Shown here piece by piece: positions 1 to 6,635 of a stretch of 11,848 nucleotides of DNA. The stretch is taken from NCBI GenBank assembly GCA_025362615.1, contig JANYFQ010000148.1:1-11848 (forward strand), in the 5' to 3' direction. The position numbers and the translations under genes were made by a program. Within the stretch, counting starts at the first letter, position 1. The number at the start of each line of letters is the position of its first letter. Source of the stretch: Hymenobacter sp. GTDB lineage: Bacteria > Bacteroidota > Bacteroidia > Cytophagales > Hymenobacteraceae. Under the pieces are notes generated by a model. The model was not told the origin of the DNA and did not search any database. It saw only the letters and a list, made by a program, of their open reading frames with translations.

Positions 1-294
1 GTGGGGGGCGCGCTTGCCGCGCCGAAAGGCATCGATGGCCAGGTTGTGGCCAATGCGGCAGAGCCAGGGGCCAAACTTGTTTTCGTCGTTGTAGCGCCCG
101 CCTTTCAGCACGTGAATGGCCTTGATAAAGGCATCTTGCAGCAGGTCTTCGGCCACATCCTCGTCGCGCACGATGAGGAGGATGGTGGTGAAGACCCGGC
201 TCCGGTGCCGCTCGAGGAGCAGCCCGAAGGCAGATTCCTGGCCGGCCAGGTAAAGCGAAATGAGCGTGGAGTCGCTGGGCTGCATCGGTTCCAT
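1..294 (-). CDS. ECF RNA polymerase sigma factor, N-terminal part (truncated by window edge)
   Basis: Translating the minus strand from the ATG at 294 gives 98 codons that stay open to the window edge. The product is the start of an ECF sigma factor, which directs RNA polymerase to a specific promoter set. Region 2 is clear: a helix beginning ESAFGLLLERHRSRVF, the core-binding stretch RDEDVAEDLLQDAFIKA, and the -10-recognition part GPWLCRIGHNLAIDAFRRGK. The DVAEDLLQDAF motif is diagnostic of sigma region 2. Region 4 lies outside the window. ATG codons at 294 and 285 (M1 and M4) are both possible starts; the first is chosen because nothing separates them. No anti-sigma gene is visible next to it on this side, and its regulon cannot be told from this fragment. 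It is distinct from the FecI-like sigma factor at 3401. Confidence 0.93.
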   Translation of the reverse strand, partial: MEPMQPSDSTLISLYLAGQESAFGLLLERHRSRVFTTILLIVRDEDVAEDLLQDAFIKAIHVLKGGRYNDENKFGPWLCRIGHNLAIDAFRRGKRAPH

Positions 295-399
295 GAAGGA
301 CTACGGGTTAGGAGAACGTAGAGCTTGGGCCGATAGTATGCAGGTCAGAAATAAAGATTGCGACGGGCCGGGGTGCGGGGCAGCCGCCGGAAGTTTTGC

Positions 400-432
400 C
401 AAATGTAGAGCGCCGGCTGGCATCCGTGCAAG
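400..432 (-). promoter_or_regulatory. Bacteroidota-type promoter candidate for the leftward sigma gene
   Basis: Read on the minus strand, 407-400 is TACATTTG, an exact match to the Bacteroidota -7 box TAnnTTTG. A CTTG (432-429) places a TTG 21 bases upstream, in the range of the -33 element. The start codon is about 105 bases downstream, so a leader would be expected. The assignment rests on motif and spacing only. Confidence 0.45.
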
Positions 433-610
433 CGCCGGATGAAAAAAAGCTGAATTATTTTTGAAAAGGGTGCAGCTTTTCTCTAAAAACGGTGTGCAAA
501 CGGGCCGGAAGGCTCTTTTTCATCGAACGATGCCGGCCGTATTTTTAGATGCCCGCAGCGCTGCCAAATCTAAAATCCACTTCAGGAGCTTATTCAAACA
601 GGCGGTGCGG

Positions 611-633
611 GCGGGCGGCTTTTCGCCGCCCGC
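611..633. other. GC-rich hairpin, 9-bp perfect stem
   Basis: Positions 611-619 (gcgggcggc) pair perfectly with 625-633 across a 5-base loop. No T-run follows on either strand, so it is not a canonical intrinsic terminator. It shares its stem sequence with the hairpin at 672-696. Both lie in the 450-base gap between the two leftward genes, which otherwise holds only the promoter-like motif near 400-432 and no convincing gene. Confidence 0.6.
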
Positions 634-671
634 TTGTCGTCGGGGTTTCTGGGGCTGACATCCAACGATTA

Positions 672-696
672 GCGGGCGGCTACAACAGCCGCCCGC
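672..696 (-). terminator. Hairpin just downstream of the STAS-like gene, possible terminator
   Basis: A perfect 10-bp stem (gcgggcggct with agccgcccgc) encloses a 5-base loop, acaac. It begins 50 bases beyond the stop codon of the leftward gene at 746, where a terminator or mRNA 3' end would be expected. A T-tract is missing, so termination is inferred from position and stem strength only. Confidence 0.4.
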
Positions 697-745
697 CCGC
701 CCCGTCTCTGGGCTTAATCGACTTGCTAAACAGCTATCAGCCAAT

Positions 746-1132
746 CTACCGGGCCAGCCAGGCGTAGGCCGGGGCTTCGTCGATGAAGGTGGCGAACTCG
801 TGGGTGGCGGGCTGCGAGGGGCGGTCGAGGGGCGGCTCGCGTTGCGCCCGCAGCGGCGAGAGCAAAAAGGCCACGCGCACGGGCTGTGCGAAGCGGCCCA
901 CGAGGCGCGGAAAAAAGTCGTCCGTCATCCACTCGCTCACTTCGGGGCCAATGAGTTCGTTGCGGCGGCGCAGGTCGAGGAGCCAGCGCCCGCAGCCGCA
1001 GGCATCGGCGGCGGCCAGGATGGCGAGGTAGCCGTGGCGCAGCTCTTCGGCCGATATTTCGCGTTGCCAGCGGGCCAGCAGGGCGGGCAAATCGGGGCGG
1101 TGGGCAATGGTGAGGCCGTAGTCGTCGGGCAT
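746..1132 (-). CDS. Conserved hypothetical protein, STAS/SpoIIAA-like
   Basis: The product is 128 residues with no signal peptide or membrane segment, so it is probably cytoplasmic. It alternates a short strand, a helix (LPALLARWQREISAEELRHG), a second helix (YLAILAAADACG), a strand ending in WLLDLRRRNEL, and a C-terminal helix ending in AYAWLAR. This pattern, with a WLLDLRRR core strand after a helix, resembles the small STAS-like hypothetical proteins common in Hymenobacter and relatives; their role is unknown to me. No catalytic residue can be named. It starts at ATG 1132, close to the octamer-repeat tract of the divergent spacer, and is transcribed away from the MFS gene. A role in partner binding or regulation would fit the fold but is inference. 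Confidence 0.75.
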   Translation of the reverse strand: MPDDYGLTIAHRPDLPALLARWQREISAEELRHGYLAILAAADACGCGRWLLDLRRRNELIGPEVSEWMTDDFFPRLVGRFAQPVRVAFLLSPLRAQREPPLDRPSQPATHEFATFIDEAPAYAWLAR

Positions 1133-1138
1133 AGATTT

Positions 1139-1423
1139 TATTGTTGAATTGCTGAATTGTTAAACTGCTGAATTATTGGTCGTTTTGGGGGCCGGCGGGG
1201 GTGAGCATTCCGCAACGGCATTGCTGAGTTGTCGGTCGTTTTGGGAGTTGGCAGGAGCGGGCATTTCGAAACAAGGTTGCCAAATTTATCGGTCGTTTCG
1301 GGAACTTGCGAACCGGACACCCTGAAACGATGCAGCCTCTACTGCGTTTCACCGTTGCCCCCGCCGTAAAACCTGCCCGAAAACGACCAACAATTCAGCA
1401 ATTCAATAAGTCAACAATTAAAA
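1139..1423. repeat. Divergent spacer made of octamer arrays and degenerate tandem repeats in inverted arrangement
   Basis: The spacer between the two divergent start codons is almost entirely repeats. The left edge (about 1140-1179) is an 8-base array with units such as attgttga, attgctga and attgttaa. The right edge (about 1382-1423) is the reverse complement of the same array and runs directly into the MFS start. Next to each array is the motif ggtcgtttt: at 1178, 1234 and 1291 on the plus strand, and inverted at 1380-1388. The three plus-strand copies head degenerate units of about 56-57 bases. No clear TAnnTTTG promoter was found here, so promoters for the two flanking genes remain unassigned. 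Confidence 0.75.
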
Positions 1424-2722
1424 ATGCCCCACGACCCCTACGCCGCGCTGCGGCTGCCCGAATTTCGCCGTTTGCTCTCGGCCCGCGTGTGCCTCACGGT
1501 GGCCACCCAAATTCAGGGCGTGGTGGTGGGCTGGCAACTATTCAAGCTCACCGGCGACCCGCTGGCGCTGGGGCTGATTGGGTTGGCCGAGGCGGTGCCC
1601 AGCATCGGGGTGTCGCTTTATGCGGGCCACGTCGCCGATTCGGTGCCGCGCAAAAAGATACTGGTGCCGGCCGTGGCGGTGCTGTTTTTGTGCGCCCTCA
1701 CGCTGCTCTGGCTCTCGCACCCGGTGGCGGGGCGGGCGCTGCCGCAAGGCGGGCTGCCGCTGGGCGGCCTGCACGGGGTGCAGGTGTGGCCGCTCTACGT
1801 GGTGCTGTTTATTAGCGGCATAGCGCGGGGTTTTTTGGGGCCGGCGCTGTTTTCATTCATGCCGCAGCTGCTGCCCGACCGCACAGCGCTGGCCAACGCC
1901 ATCAGCTGGAACTCGACGAGTTGGCAGGTTTCGACGGTGGCGGGGGCCGCGCTGGGCGGGGCGCTGCTGGCCGGGGGCATGGCCACGCCGCTGGGCCTGG
2001 ATGTGGCCTACGGCGTCGATACCGCGCTGGAGGGGGCAGCGTTGCTGCTTTTCGTCAGCATTGCGGGCCGGGCGCTGCCGCCCACCACGGGCGAGAAGTT
2101 GGGCCTGGGCGAGAGCATTCTGAGCGGGGCCAAATTCATTTTCAGCAACCAGTTGGTGCTGGCGGCGCTGTCGCTGGATTTGTTCGCCGTGCTCTTCGGC
2201 GGCGCGGTGGCGCTGCTGCCAGTGTTTGCGTCGAAGAATTTTCTGGACGTAGGCCCCACCGGGCTGGGCCTGATGCGAGCCGCCCCGGCCGTGGGCACCG
2301 CCCTGATGGCGGTCTGGATTACGTTTTCGCCGTTGCGCAAGCGGGCGGGGCGCAAGCTGCTGTGGGCGGTGGCGGGCTTCGGCCTGGCCACCATCGGCTT
2401 CGCGCTCTCGCAGAATTTCTACCTCTCGCTCTTCCTGCTTTTCCTCACAGGCGTGTTCGACTCCGTGTCGGTTATCGTGCGCTCCAACCTCATCCACACC
2501 TACACGCCGGAGTACATGAAGGGCCGCGTGTCGGCTGTCAATAACATCTTCATCGGCAGCTCGAACGAAATCGGGGCTTTCGAGAGCGGGGCCGCCGCCC
2601 GACTCCTGGGCACGGTGCCGAGCGTGGTATTCGGCGGGCTGATGACGCTGGGCGTGGTGGCCGTCACGGCCTGGAAGGCCGACAAGCTGCGCAACCTGGA
2701 GCTGGGCGCTGGCAAGCAGTAA
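1424..2722 (+). CDS. MFS transporter, EntS-like exporter family
   Basis: A 432-residue inner-membrane protein with alternating hydrophobic segments covering roughly the 10-12 helices expected of the major facilitator superfamily. The start PYAALRLPEFRRLLSAR is typical of the EntS / MFS_3 exporter group. The loop between helices 2 and 3 carries GHVADSVPRKKIL (near residues 66-78), matching MFS motif A (GxxaDrxGrkxxl). Later segments such as FISGIARGFLGPALFSFMP and NAISWNSTSWQVSTVAGAAL also fit this group. Members export siderophores, drugs or other small molecules by proton antiport; the substrate cannot be read from the sequence. Length is normal and no frameshift is seen. The start is ATG 1424, right after the inverted octamer array. 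The next gene on this strand is about 680 bases away, so it is probably monocistronic. Confidence 0.92.
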   Translation: MPHDPYAALRLPEFRRLLSARVCLTVATQIQGVVVGWQLFKLTGDPLALGLIGLAEAVPSIGVSLYAGHVADSVPRKKILVPAVAVLFLCALTLLWLSHPVAGRALPQGGLPLGGLHGVQVWPLYVVLFISGIARGFLGPALFSFMPQLLPDRTALANAISWNSTSWQVSTVAGAALGGALLAGGMATPLGLDVAYGVDTALEGAALLLFVSIAGRALPPTTGEKLGLGESILSGAKFIFSNQLVLAALSLDLFAVLFGGAVALLPVFASKNFLDVGPTGLGLMRAAPAVGTALMAVWITFSPLRKRAGRKLLWAVAGFGLATIGFALSQNFYLSLFLLFLTGVFDSVSVIVRSNLIHTYTPEYMKGRVSAVNNIFIGSSNEIGAFESGAAARLLGTVPSVVFGGLMTLGVVAVTAWKADKLRNLELGAGKQ

Positions 2723-2803
2723 CAGCCAAAGCCGCTGGGCCGCTTACCGTCGCCGGTACCGCACGGATTTTCCACCTCACCACACGGCTGCTCCTGAAAA
2801 GGT

Positions 2804-3060
2804 GAAGCCCCGGCTGTTGGCACAACCAGGGCTTCGAAGAAGAAGGTGGATAAGCACACCTAATTCTCGGTCCAATGAGAAGAAATCGTGCGGCGAAAGT
2901 CCGTACTTTGGAAACCCATACCACCAGCGGCCCCCAGAGGTTTCTGGTGGTGGGCTGATGCTGGAAACGGTGAAGGCGGCGCTGGCCGCCGCCGCCCGCC
3001 ACTGGCTGATGTGAGGGTTGGCAAGGGGCGGGGCCGCAAGGTGCTATCCCTTGTTTTTTT
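2804..3060 (+). ncRNA. Candidate structured RNA or structured 3' region ending in a terminator
   Basis: This stretch lacks a convincing gene but contains consecutive local hairpins on the plus strand: 2804-2810 with 2829-2835 (gaagccc/gggcttc, plus an inner gttg/caac stem); 2844-2848 with 2857-2861 (aggtg/cacct); ttctc/gagaa at about 2864-2882; 2888-2893 with 2901-2906 (gtgcgg/ccgtac, with a GAAA loop closed by C-G); accaccag/ctggtggt in 2930-2956; and ggcggc/gccgcc in 2976-2992. It ends at the terminator at 3022-3060. It could be an independent small RNA, the decayed remnant of a ribozyme-type element, or the untranslated tail of the MFS mRNA. I do not recognise a known RNA family. Confidence 0.3.
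3022..3060 (+). terminator. Intrinsic terminator
   Basis: caaggg (3022-3027) pairs with cccttg (3048-3053), with an inner gcgg/ccgc stem at 3028-3037. The stem is followed at once by seven T (3054-3060). This is the best Rho-independent terminator in the window. It would end transcription from the MFS gene or from an RNA encoded in the preceding 250 bases. Confidence 0.7.
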
Positions 3061-3102
3061 GGGCAAGAGCGGTTGCGTTATGGCTTGAAATATTGTATTT
3101 TA

Positions 3103-3130
3103 GGTGTTGGGTGTTCGGTGTTGGGTGTTC
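3103..3130. repeat. Two tandem copies of a 14-base repeat
   Basis: ggtgttgggtgttc occurs twice without a gap (3103-3116, 3117-3130). Its inverse, cccaacacc, lies at 3352-3360 beyond the 53-bp inverted repeat, with degraded copies up to about 3386. The two therefore form an outer pair of inverted repeats around 3154-3295. Confidence 0.75.
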
Positions 3131-3153
3131 AAAGAATCTGTTTAGCAAGTCGG

Positions 3154-3295
3154 CTGGCGCGCGTTTTTAACGCGCTGCCCAGTGGCTTCGCGTCTCTGAC
3201 GCGCGGTTAGGCTCGCGCAAAGGCCTGCTTCACTCGTTCAATCCGCGCGTCGGAGACGCGAAGCCAGTGGGCAGCGCGTTAAAAACGCGCGCCAG
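3154..3295. repeat. Long inverted repeat, 53-bp arms with two mismatches
   Basis: The arm 3154-3206 and the reverse complement of 3243-3295 match at 51 of 53 positions, around a 36-base centre (3207-3242). Each arm also contains two small palindromes of its own: gcgcg/cgcgc around a tttttaa loop, and cgcgtc/gacgcg around tct. The locus can therefore form either one long stem or several short hairpins. No ORF crosses it convincingly. It resembles a REP/BIME-type or MITE-like element; no transposase is present. Confidence 0.85.
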
Positions 3296-3388
3296 CGCCG
3301 GGGTTTTGATTTTCCAAACAGCTTCAAAATCAATTTTCCTAACATCAAAAACCCAACACCAAAACCCAACCTCAATCCCCAACACTGG

Positions 3389-3396
3389 TACTTTTG
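3389..3396 (+). promoter_or_regulatory. -7 promoter box directly in front of the ECF sigma gene
   Basis: TACTTTTG matches the Bacteroidota -7 box TAnnTTTG exactly. It ends four bases before the GTG start at 3401, so a transcript starting at the usual distance would begin at or next to the start codon and have almost no leader. No clear TTTG -33 element sits 19-21 bases upstream; that stretch is C/A-rich repeat sequence, which is consistent with use of an activator or an alternative sigma factor. Confidence 0.5.
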
Positions 3397-3400
3397 CCCC

Positions 3401-3985
3401 GTGCAAACCGATGTTGCCCTCACCGCCCGCCTCAACGCGTTGCGCTTCGGCGACGAAGCGGGGTGGATGGAACTGCTTTTTCGGGAATACTACGAAGTGC
3501 TGGGACAGGTAATCTACCGCGTTGTGCCCGACCGGGCGGCCGTTGAAGACCTGTTGCAGGACGTGCTGCTGCGCGTCTGGCAGGGCCGTGCCGACCTGCC
3601 CGTGCCCGTGCTCTCGTACCGCGCCTACCTGGGGCAGGCCGCCCACCACGCCGCCCTGCGCCACCACGAGCGGGGCCGCCGCCAGGTGGCCTGGGACGCA
3701 GCCCCGCCCGCCGCCACGGCCCGCCCCTCGGCCCCCGACCTGGCCTTGGCCGACCTCCACCACCAGGAAACCCAGACCGCCGTGGCCCTGGCCCTGAACC
3801 AGTTGCCTACCGAATGCCGCCGGGTGTTCGAGCTGAGTCGGTTTCAGGAACTGAGCTACGCCGAGATTGCCGGGCAGCTCAATATTTCCGTCAAGACGGT
3901 GGAGGGGCAGATGGGCAAGGCACTGCGGGTGATGCGGAAGCAATTGGCGGGCACGCTGCGCGACTTGTACTTGCTGGTGCTGTAG
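3401..3985 (+). CDS. ECF sigma factor, FecI-like (Bacteroidota expansion family)
   Basis: A 194-residue ECF sigma factor. Region 2 spans about residues 20-95, with the core-binding motif AAVEDLLQDVLLRVW and the promoter-melting part LSYRAYLGQAAHHAALRHHERGRR. Region 4 spans about 130-185, with LNQLPTECRRVFELSRF followed by the helix-turn-helix ELSYAEIAGQLNISVKTVEG. The segment between them is Ala/Pro-rich. The pattern is that of the Bacteroidota sigma family paired with FecR anti-sigma factors. The GTG at 3401 is used because it lies just after a promoter box and gives the expected N-terminal length; the nearby ATG at 3411 is out of frame. It is followed on the same strand by the TonB receptor and DUF4249 genes, while the likely partner FecR lies 4.9 kb downstream. 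The stop codon lies inside a palindromic repeat. Confidence 0.93.
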   Translation: MQTDVALTARLNALRFGDEAGWMELLFREYYEVLGQVIYRVVPDRAAVEDLLQDVLLRVWQGRADLPVPVLSYRAYLGQAAHHAALRHHERGRRQVAWDAAPPAATARPSAPDLALADLHHQETQTAVALALNQLPTECRRVFELSRFQELSYAEIAGQLNISVKTVEGQMGKALRVMRKQLAGTLRDLYLLVL

Positions 3986-4063
3986 CGCGGGGTTGAAACC
4001 CGCGCGTTGGGTGCGTCACCATCGTTCCGGCGTCCCGACGCGCGGGTTGAAAACCCGCGCTAC
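3982..4063. repeat. REP/BIME-like paired palindrome overlapping the sigma stop codon
   Basis: Arms 3982-4006 and 4039-4063 are inverted copies of gtagcgcggg-(7-base loop)-cccgcgcg. Each arm is itself a hairpin with a gcgcggg/cccgcgc stem. The loop differs in orientation between arms (gttgaaa versus its near-inverse). The TAG stop of the sigma gene (3983-3985) lies in the left arm. The core resembles the arms of the 3154-3295 element: a GCGCG palindrome with a TTTTnAA loop next to a gcgtc-type second palindrome. It lies between the sigma and receptor genes and may act as an mRNA-stabilising or attenuating structure (inference). Confidence 0.75.
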
Positions 4064-4146
4064 CTGTCGCGCCAAAAAAATAATTTGCGCCCGCGTAAGG
4101 GTAGCGGCGGCGGCGGGTGTCTGGAAGGCAAACACACTTGCTTTTC

Positions 4147-6534
4147 ATGCAGAAACCCTTTTTTTGGTTGGCCGCGCTGCTGCTGGCCGCCCCGGCGGCT
4201 TTGGCCCAAACCGCCCCGCTGCCGCCCCGCCCAACCCGCTCGGCGGCCAACGCCAGCGTCACCGTGAGCGGGTATTTGAAGGACGCGGCCACGGGCGAGG
4301 CCCTGATTGGGGCCACGGTTTTCGTGAAGACGCTGGGCCTGGGGGCCACGGCCAACGAGTACGGCTTCTACTCGCTGAGCCTGCCGCGGGGCACCTACAC
4401 GTTCACCTTCAGCTACGTGGGCTTCGCGGCCCACGAAGAAACCCTGGCCCTCGACGGCTCGCGGACGCTGGCCGTGCGCCTGCAAGCCCAGGGTGTGCAA
4501 ACCGACGAGGTAATCGTGACCGGCCGCGCGCCCGACCAGAACGTGCGGAGCACCGAAACCGGGGTGGCGCGGCTCGATTCGCGCACCATCAAGCTCGTGC
4601 CGGCGCTGCTCGGCGAGGCCGATGTGGTGCGGGCCATCCAATTGCTGCCCGGCGTGAGTACGGTGGGGGAGGGCGCGACGGGCTTCAACGTGCGCGGCGG
4701 CGGTATCGACCAGAACCTGATTTTGCTGGACGAAGCGCCGGTTTACAATTCGTCGCACCTGTTCGGGCTGTTTTCGGTGTTCAACCCCGACGCGGTGAAG
4801 GACGTGAAGCTGGTGAAGGGCGGCATTCCGGCGGCCTACGGCGGGCGGCTCTCGTCGTTGCTCGACATTCGGATGAAGGACGGCAACTCGCAGCGCCTGG
4901 GCCTGACGGGCGGCATTGGGCTGATAAGCAGCCGCCTGGCCGTCGAAGCGCCCATTGTAAAGGACAAAGGCTCGTTCATTGTGGCGGCGCGGCGCTCCTA
5001 CGCCGACGTTTTTCTCAAGCTCATTCCGGCCCAGAAAGACAACCAGGCCTACTTCTACGACCTCAGCCTGAAGGCCAACTACACCCTCGGCGAGCGCGAC
5101 CGGGTGTACGTGTCGGGCTATTTTGGGCGCGACGTGTTCAAGTTCGGCAAGCTGTTTCAGAACAACTGGGGCAACGCCACGGGCACCGTGCGCTGGAACC
5201 ACGTATTCGGCCCGCGCCTGTTTCTCAACGCCACGGCGCTGGCCAGCCAGTACGATTATTCGCTGGGCGTACCCGAGGGCAGCCAGGGTTTTGAGTGGAA
5301 CTCCAACATCCGCGACTACTCGCTGAAAGGTGATTTCGAGTACTTTCGAACCCCGCAGAGTACGCTGCACTTTGGCGGCAGCGCCACGTACTACACCTTT
5401 CAGCCCGGCCACGTAAAGCCGACGGAGGCCACGTCCATCTTTCGCGAATTGCGGCTTCAGCAGCAACGCGGCACCGAACTGGCGGCGTACCTCGACGAGG
5501 AGCGCAGCTTCGGGCCGGGCCTAGCCGTGCAGTATGGCCTGCGGGTTTCGATGTTCGACAACCGCAGCACCGGCACGTTTTACGACTACGCCGGCGAGCG
5601 CGGCCGGCAGCTCACGCCCGTGGGCGCGGCCACTTTCGCGGGCGGCGAGCCCGTGGCCAGCTACGCCAACCTGGAGCCGCGCCTCTCGGCCCGCTACGCC
5701 CTGACCGAGAATAGCTCGCTGAAAGCCAGCTACAACCGCATGGTGCAGAACCTCCACCTCATCAGCAACACCACGGCCGCCACGCCCCTCGACGTGTGGC
5801 TGCCCAGCACCCGCAACATCAAGCCCGAACGCGCCGACCAAATCAGCCTCGGTTACTTCCGCAACCTTAAAAACAACGCCTACGAAACCAGCGTCGAGGT
5901 GTTTGGCAAGCGCCTGAGCAACCAGATTGACTACATCAACGGGGCCAACACGCTGCTCAACCAAAACCTGGAAGCCGACCTGCTCTACGGTCAGGTAAGA
6001 GCTTACGGAGTAGAGGTTTACGCGAAAAAGAACGCGGACCGCGTTACAGGCTGGCTCAGCTACACCCTCAGCCGCTCCGAGCGTCGGATTGACGGCCTCA
6101 ACAACAACGCCTGGTACGCCAACAAGTACGACAAAACGCACTACCTCTCGGCCGTGGGCATCTACAACCACTCGGCGCGGCTCACGTTTTCGGCCACATT
6201 CAACTACAGCACCGGCGTTTCGACCACCGTGCCCGACGCCCGCTTCGTCTATCAGGGCCTGGTGGTGCCCAACGTGACGGGCGACGTGCGCAACAACTAC
6301 CGCGTGCCCGCCTACCACCGCCTCGACCTGGCCGCCACCCTCAAAAACAAGCCCCGCGAAGGCCGCCGCTGGGACGGCTCCTGGACGTTTTCGATTTACA
6401 ACGTCTATGCCCGCCGCAACGCCTACAGCCTGTTTTTCCGGCAAAACGCCGACGCTCCCGCCCAAACCGAAGCCGTACGCCTGAGCATTTTCGGTACGCT
6501 GCTGCCCAGCGCGACGTATAATTTTTCGTTTTAA
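4147..6534 (+). CDS. TonB-dependent outer-membrane receptor with carboxypeptidase-regulatory-like domain
   Basis: A 795-residue outer-membrane transporter energised by TonB. The ATG at 4147 is chosen over the upstream GTG at 4117 because it yields a clean signal peptide, MQKPFFWLAALLLAAPAALA, with cleavage before Q21. Residues 38-113 form a CarboxypepD_reg-like beta-sandwich (VSGYLKDAATGEALIGATVF). The plug covers about 118-245, with DEVIVTGRAP, GEGATGFNVRGGGIDQNLIL and GIPAAYGGRLSSLLDIRMKDG. The rest is a beta-barrel rich in aromatic strands and ends in Phe, as expected for BAM-assembled proteins. No STN signalling domain precedes the plug, so this receptor is unlikely to contact FecR directly. 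No SusD gene follows; instead a DUF4249 lipoprotein does, a common partner of this receptor type. The substrate is unknown. Confidence 0.95.
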   Translation: MQKPFFWLAALLLAAPAALAQTAPLPPRPTRSAANASVTVSGYLKDAATGEALIGATVFVKTLGLGATANEYGFYSLSLPRGTYTFTFSYVGFAAHEETLALDGSRTLAVRLQAQGVQTDEVIVTGRAPDQNVRSTETGVARLDSRTIKLVPALLGEADVVRAIQLLPGVSTVGEGATGFNVRGGGIDQNLILLDEAPVYNSSHLFGLFSVFNPDAVKDVKLVKGGIPAAYGGRLSSLLDIRMKDGNSQRLGLTGGIGLISSRLAVEAPIVKDKGSFIVAARRSYADVFLKLIPAQKDNQAYFYDLSLKANYTLGERDRVYVSGYFGRDVFKFGKLFQNNWGNATGTVRWNHVFGPRLFLNATALASQYDYSLGVPEGSQGFEWNSNIRDYSLKGDFEYFRTPQSTLHFGGSATYYTFQPGHVKPTEATSIFRELRLQQQRGTELAAYLDEERSFGPGLAVQYGLRVSMFDNRSTGTFYDYAGERGRQLTPVGAATFAGGEPVASYANLEPRLSARYALTENSSLKASYNRMVQNLHLISNTTAATPLDVWLPSTRNIKPERADQISLGYFRNLKNNAYETSVEVFGKRLSNQIDYINGANTLLNQNLEADLLYGQVRAYGVEVYAKKNADRVTGWLSYTLSRSERRIDGLNNNAWYANKYDKTHYLSAVGIYNHSARLTFSATFNYSTGVSTTVPDARFVYQGLVVPNVTGDVRNNYRVPAYHRLDLAATLKNKPREGRRWDGSWTFSIYNVYARRNAYSLFFRQNADAPAQTEAVRLSIFGTLLPSATYNFSF

Positions 6535-6621
6535 TTGTTCAATTGCTTGATTGTTAAATTGCTTAATTGTTTTGGGAATTCTCGACAAGAAATCAGCAAC
6601 CAGCAACAAGAAATCAGTAAC
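6532..6621. repeat. Octamer array plus a 16-base direct repeat between receptor and lipoprotein genes
   Basis: From the receptor stop codon to about 6572 the sequence is an 8-base array (aattgttc, aattgctt, gattgtta, aattgctt, aattgttt) followed by tttggg. It is the same repeat family and motif order as in the spacer at 1139-1423. Then acaagaaatcagcaac (6585-6600) recurs with one change at 6606-6621. The stop codon TAA at 6532-6534 forms the first bases of the array. Confidence 0.75.
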
Positions 6622-6635
6622 AAAAACCCCCACCC

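Noticed and set aside
1140..1425. CRISPR-like array
   Set aside because: The repeats are 8-base units without spacers or degenerate 56-57-base units. There is no constant repeat with unique spacers and no cas gene.
2865..2965. Group II intron domain V-like or tmRNA-like sequence (GAAA-loop hairpin at 2888-2906; gggctgatgctgg near 2953)
   Set aside because: No AGC catalytic triad, no pairing of the full domain V length, no reverse transcriptase, and no tmRNA 3' end or tag frame. The resemblance is limited to short stretches.
2802..3088. Overlapping short open frames on both strands in the MFS-sigma gap
   Set aside because: They overlap the hairpins and the terminator, have no recognisable domain, and look like chance frames in GC-rich DNA.
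4080..4087. ataatttg as the promoter of the TonB receptor gene
   Set aside because: It differs from TAnnTTTG at the first two bases (the TA is one base too close to TTTG), and no -33 element is found at the right distance.
4060..5466. Long minus-strand open frame opposite the TonB receptor
   Set aside because: It is the antisense shadow of a well-supported receptor gene and has low-complexity composition without a domain.
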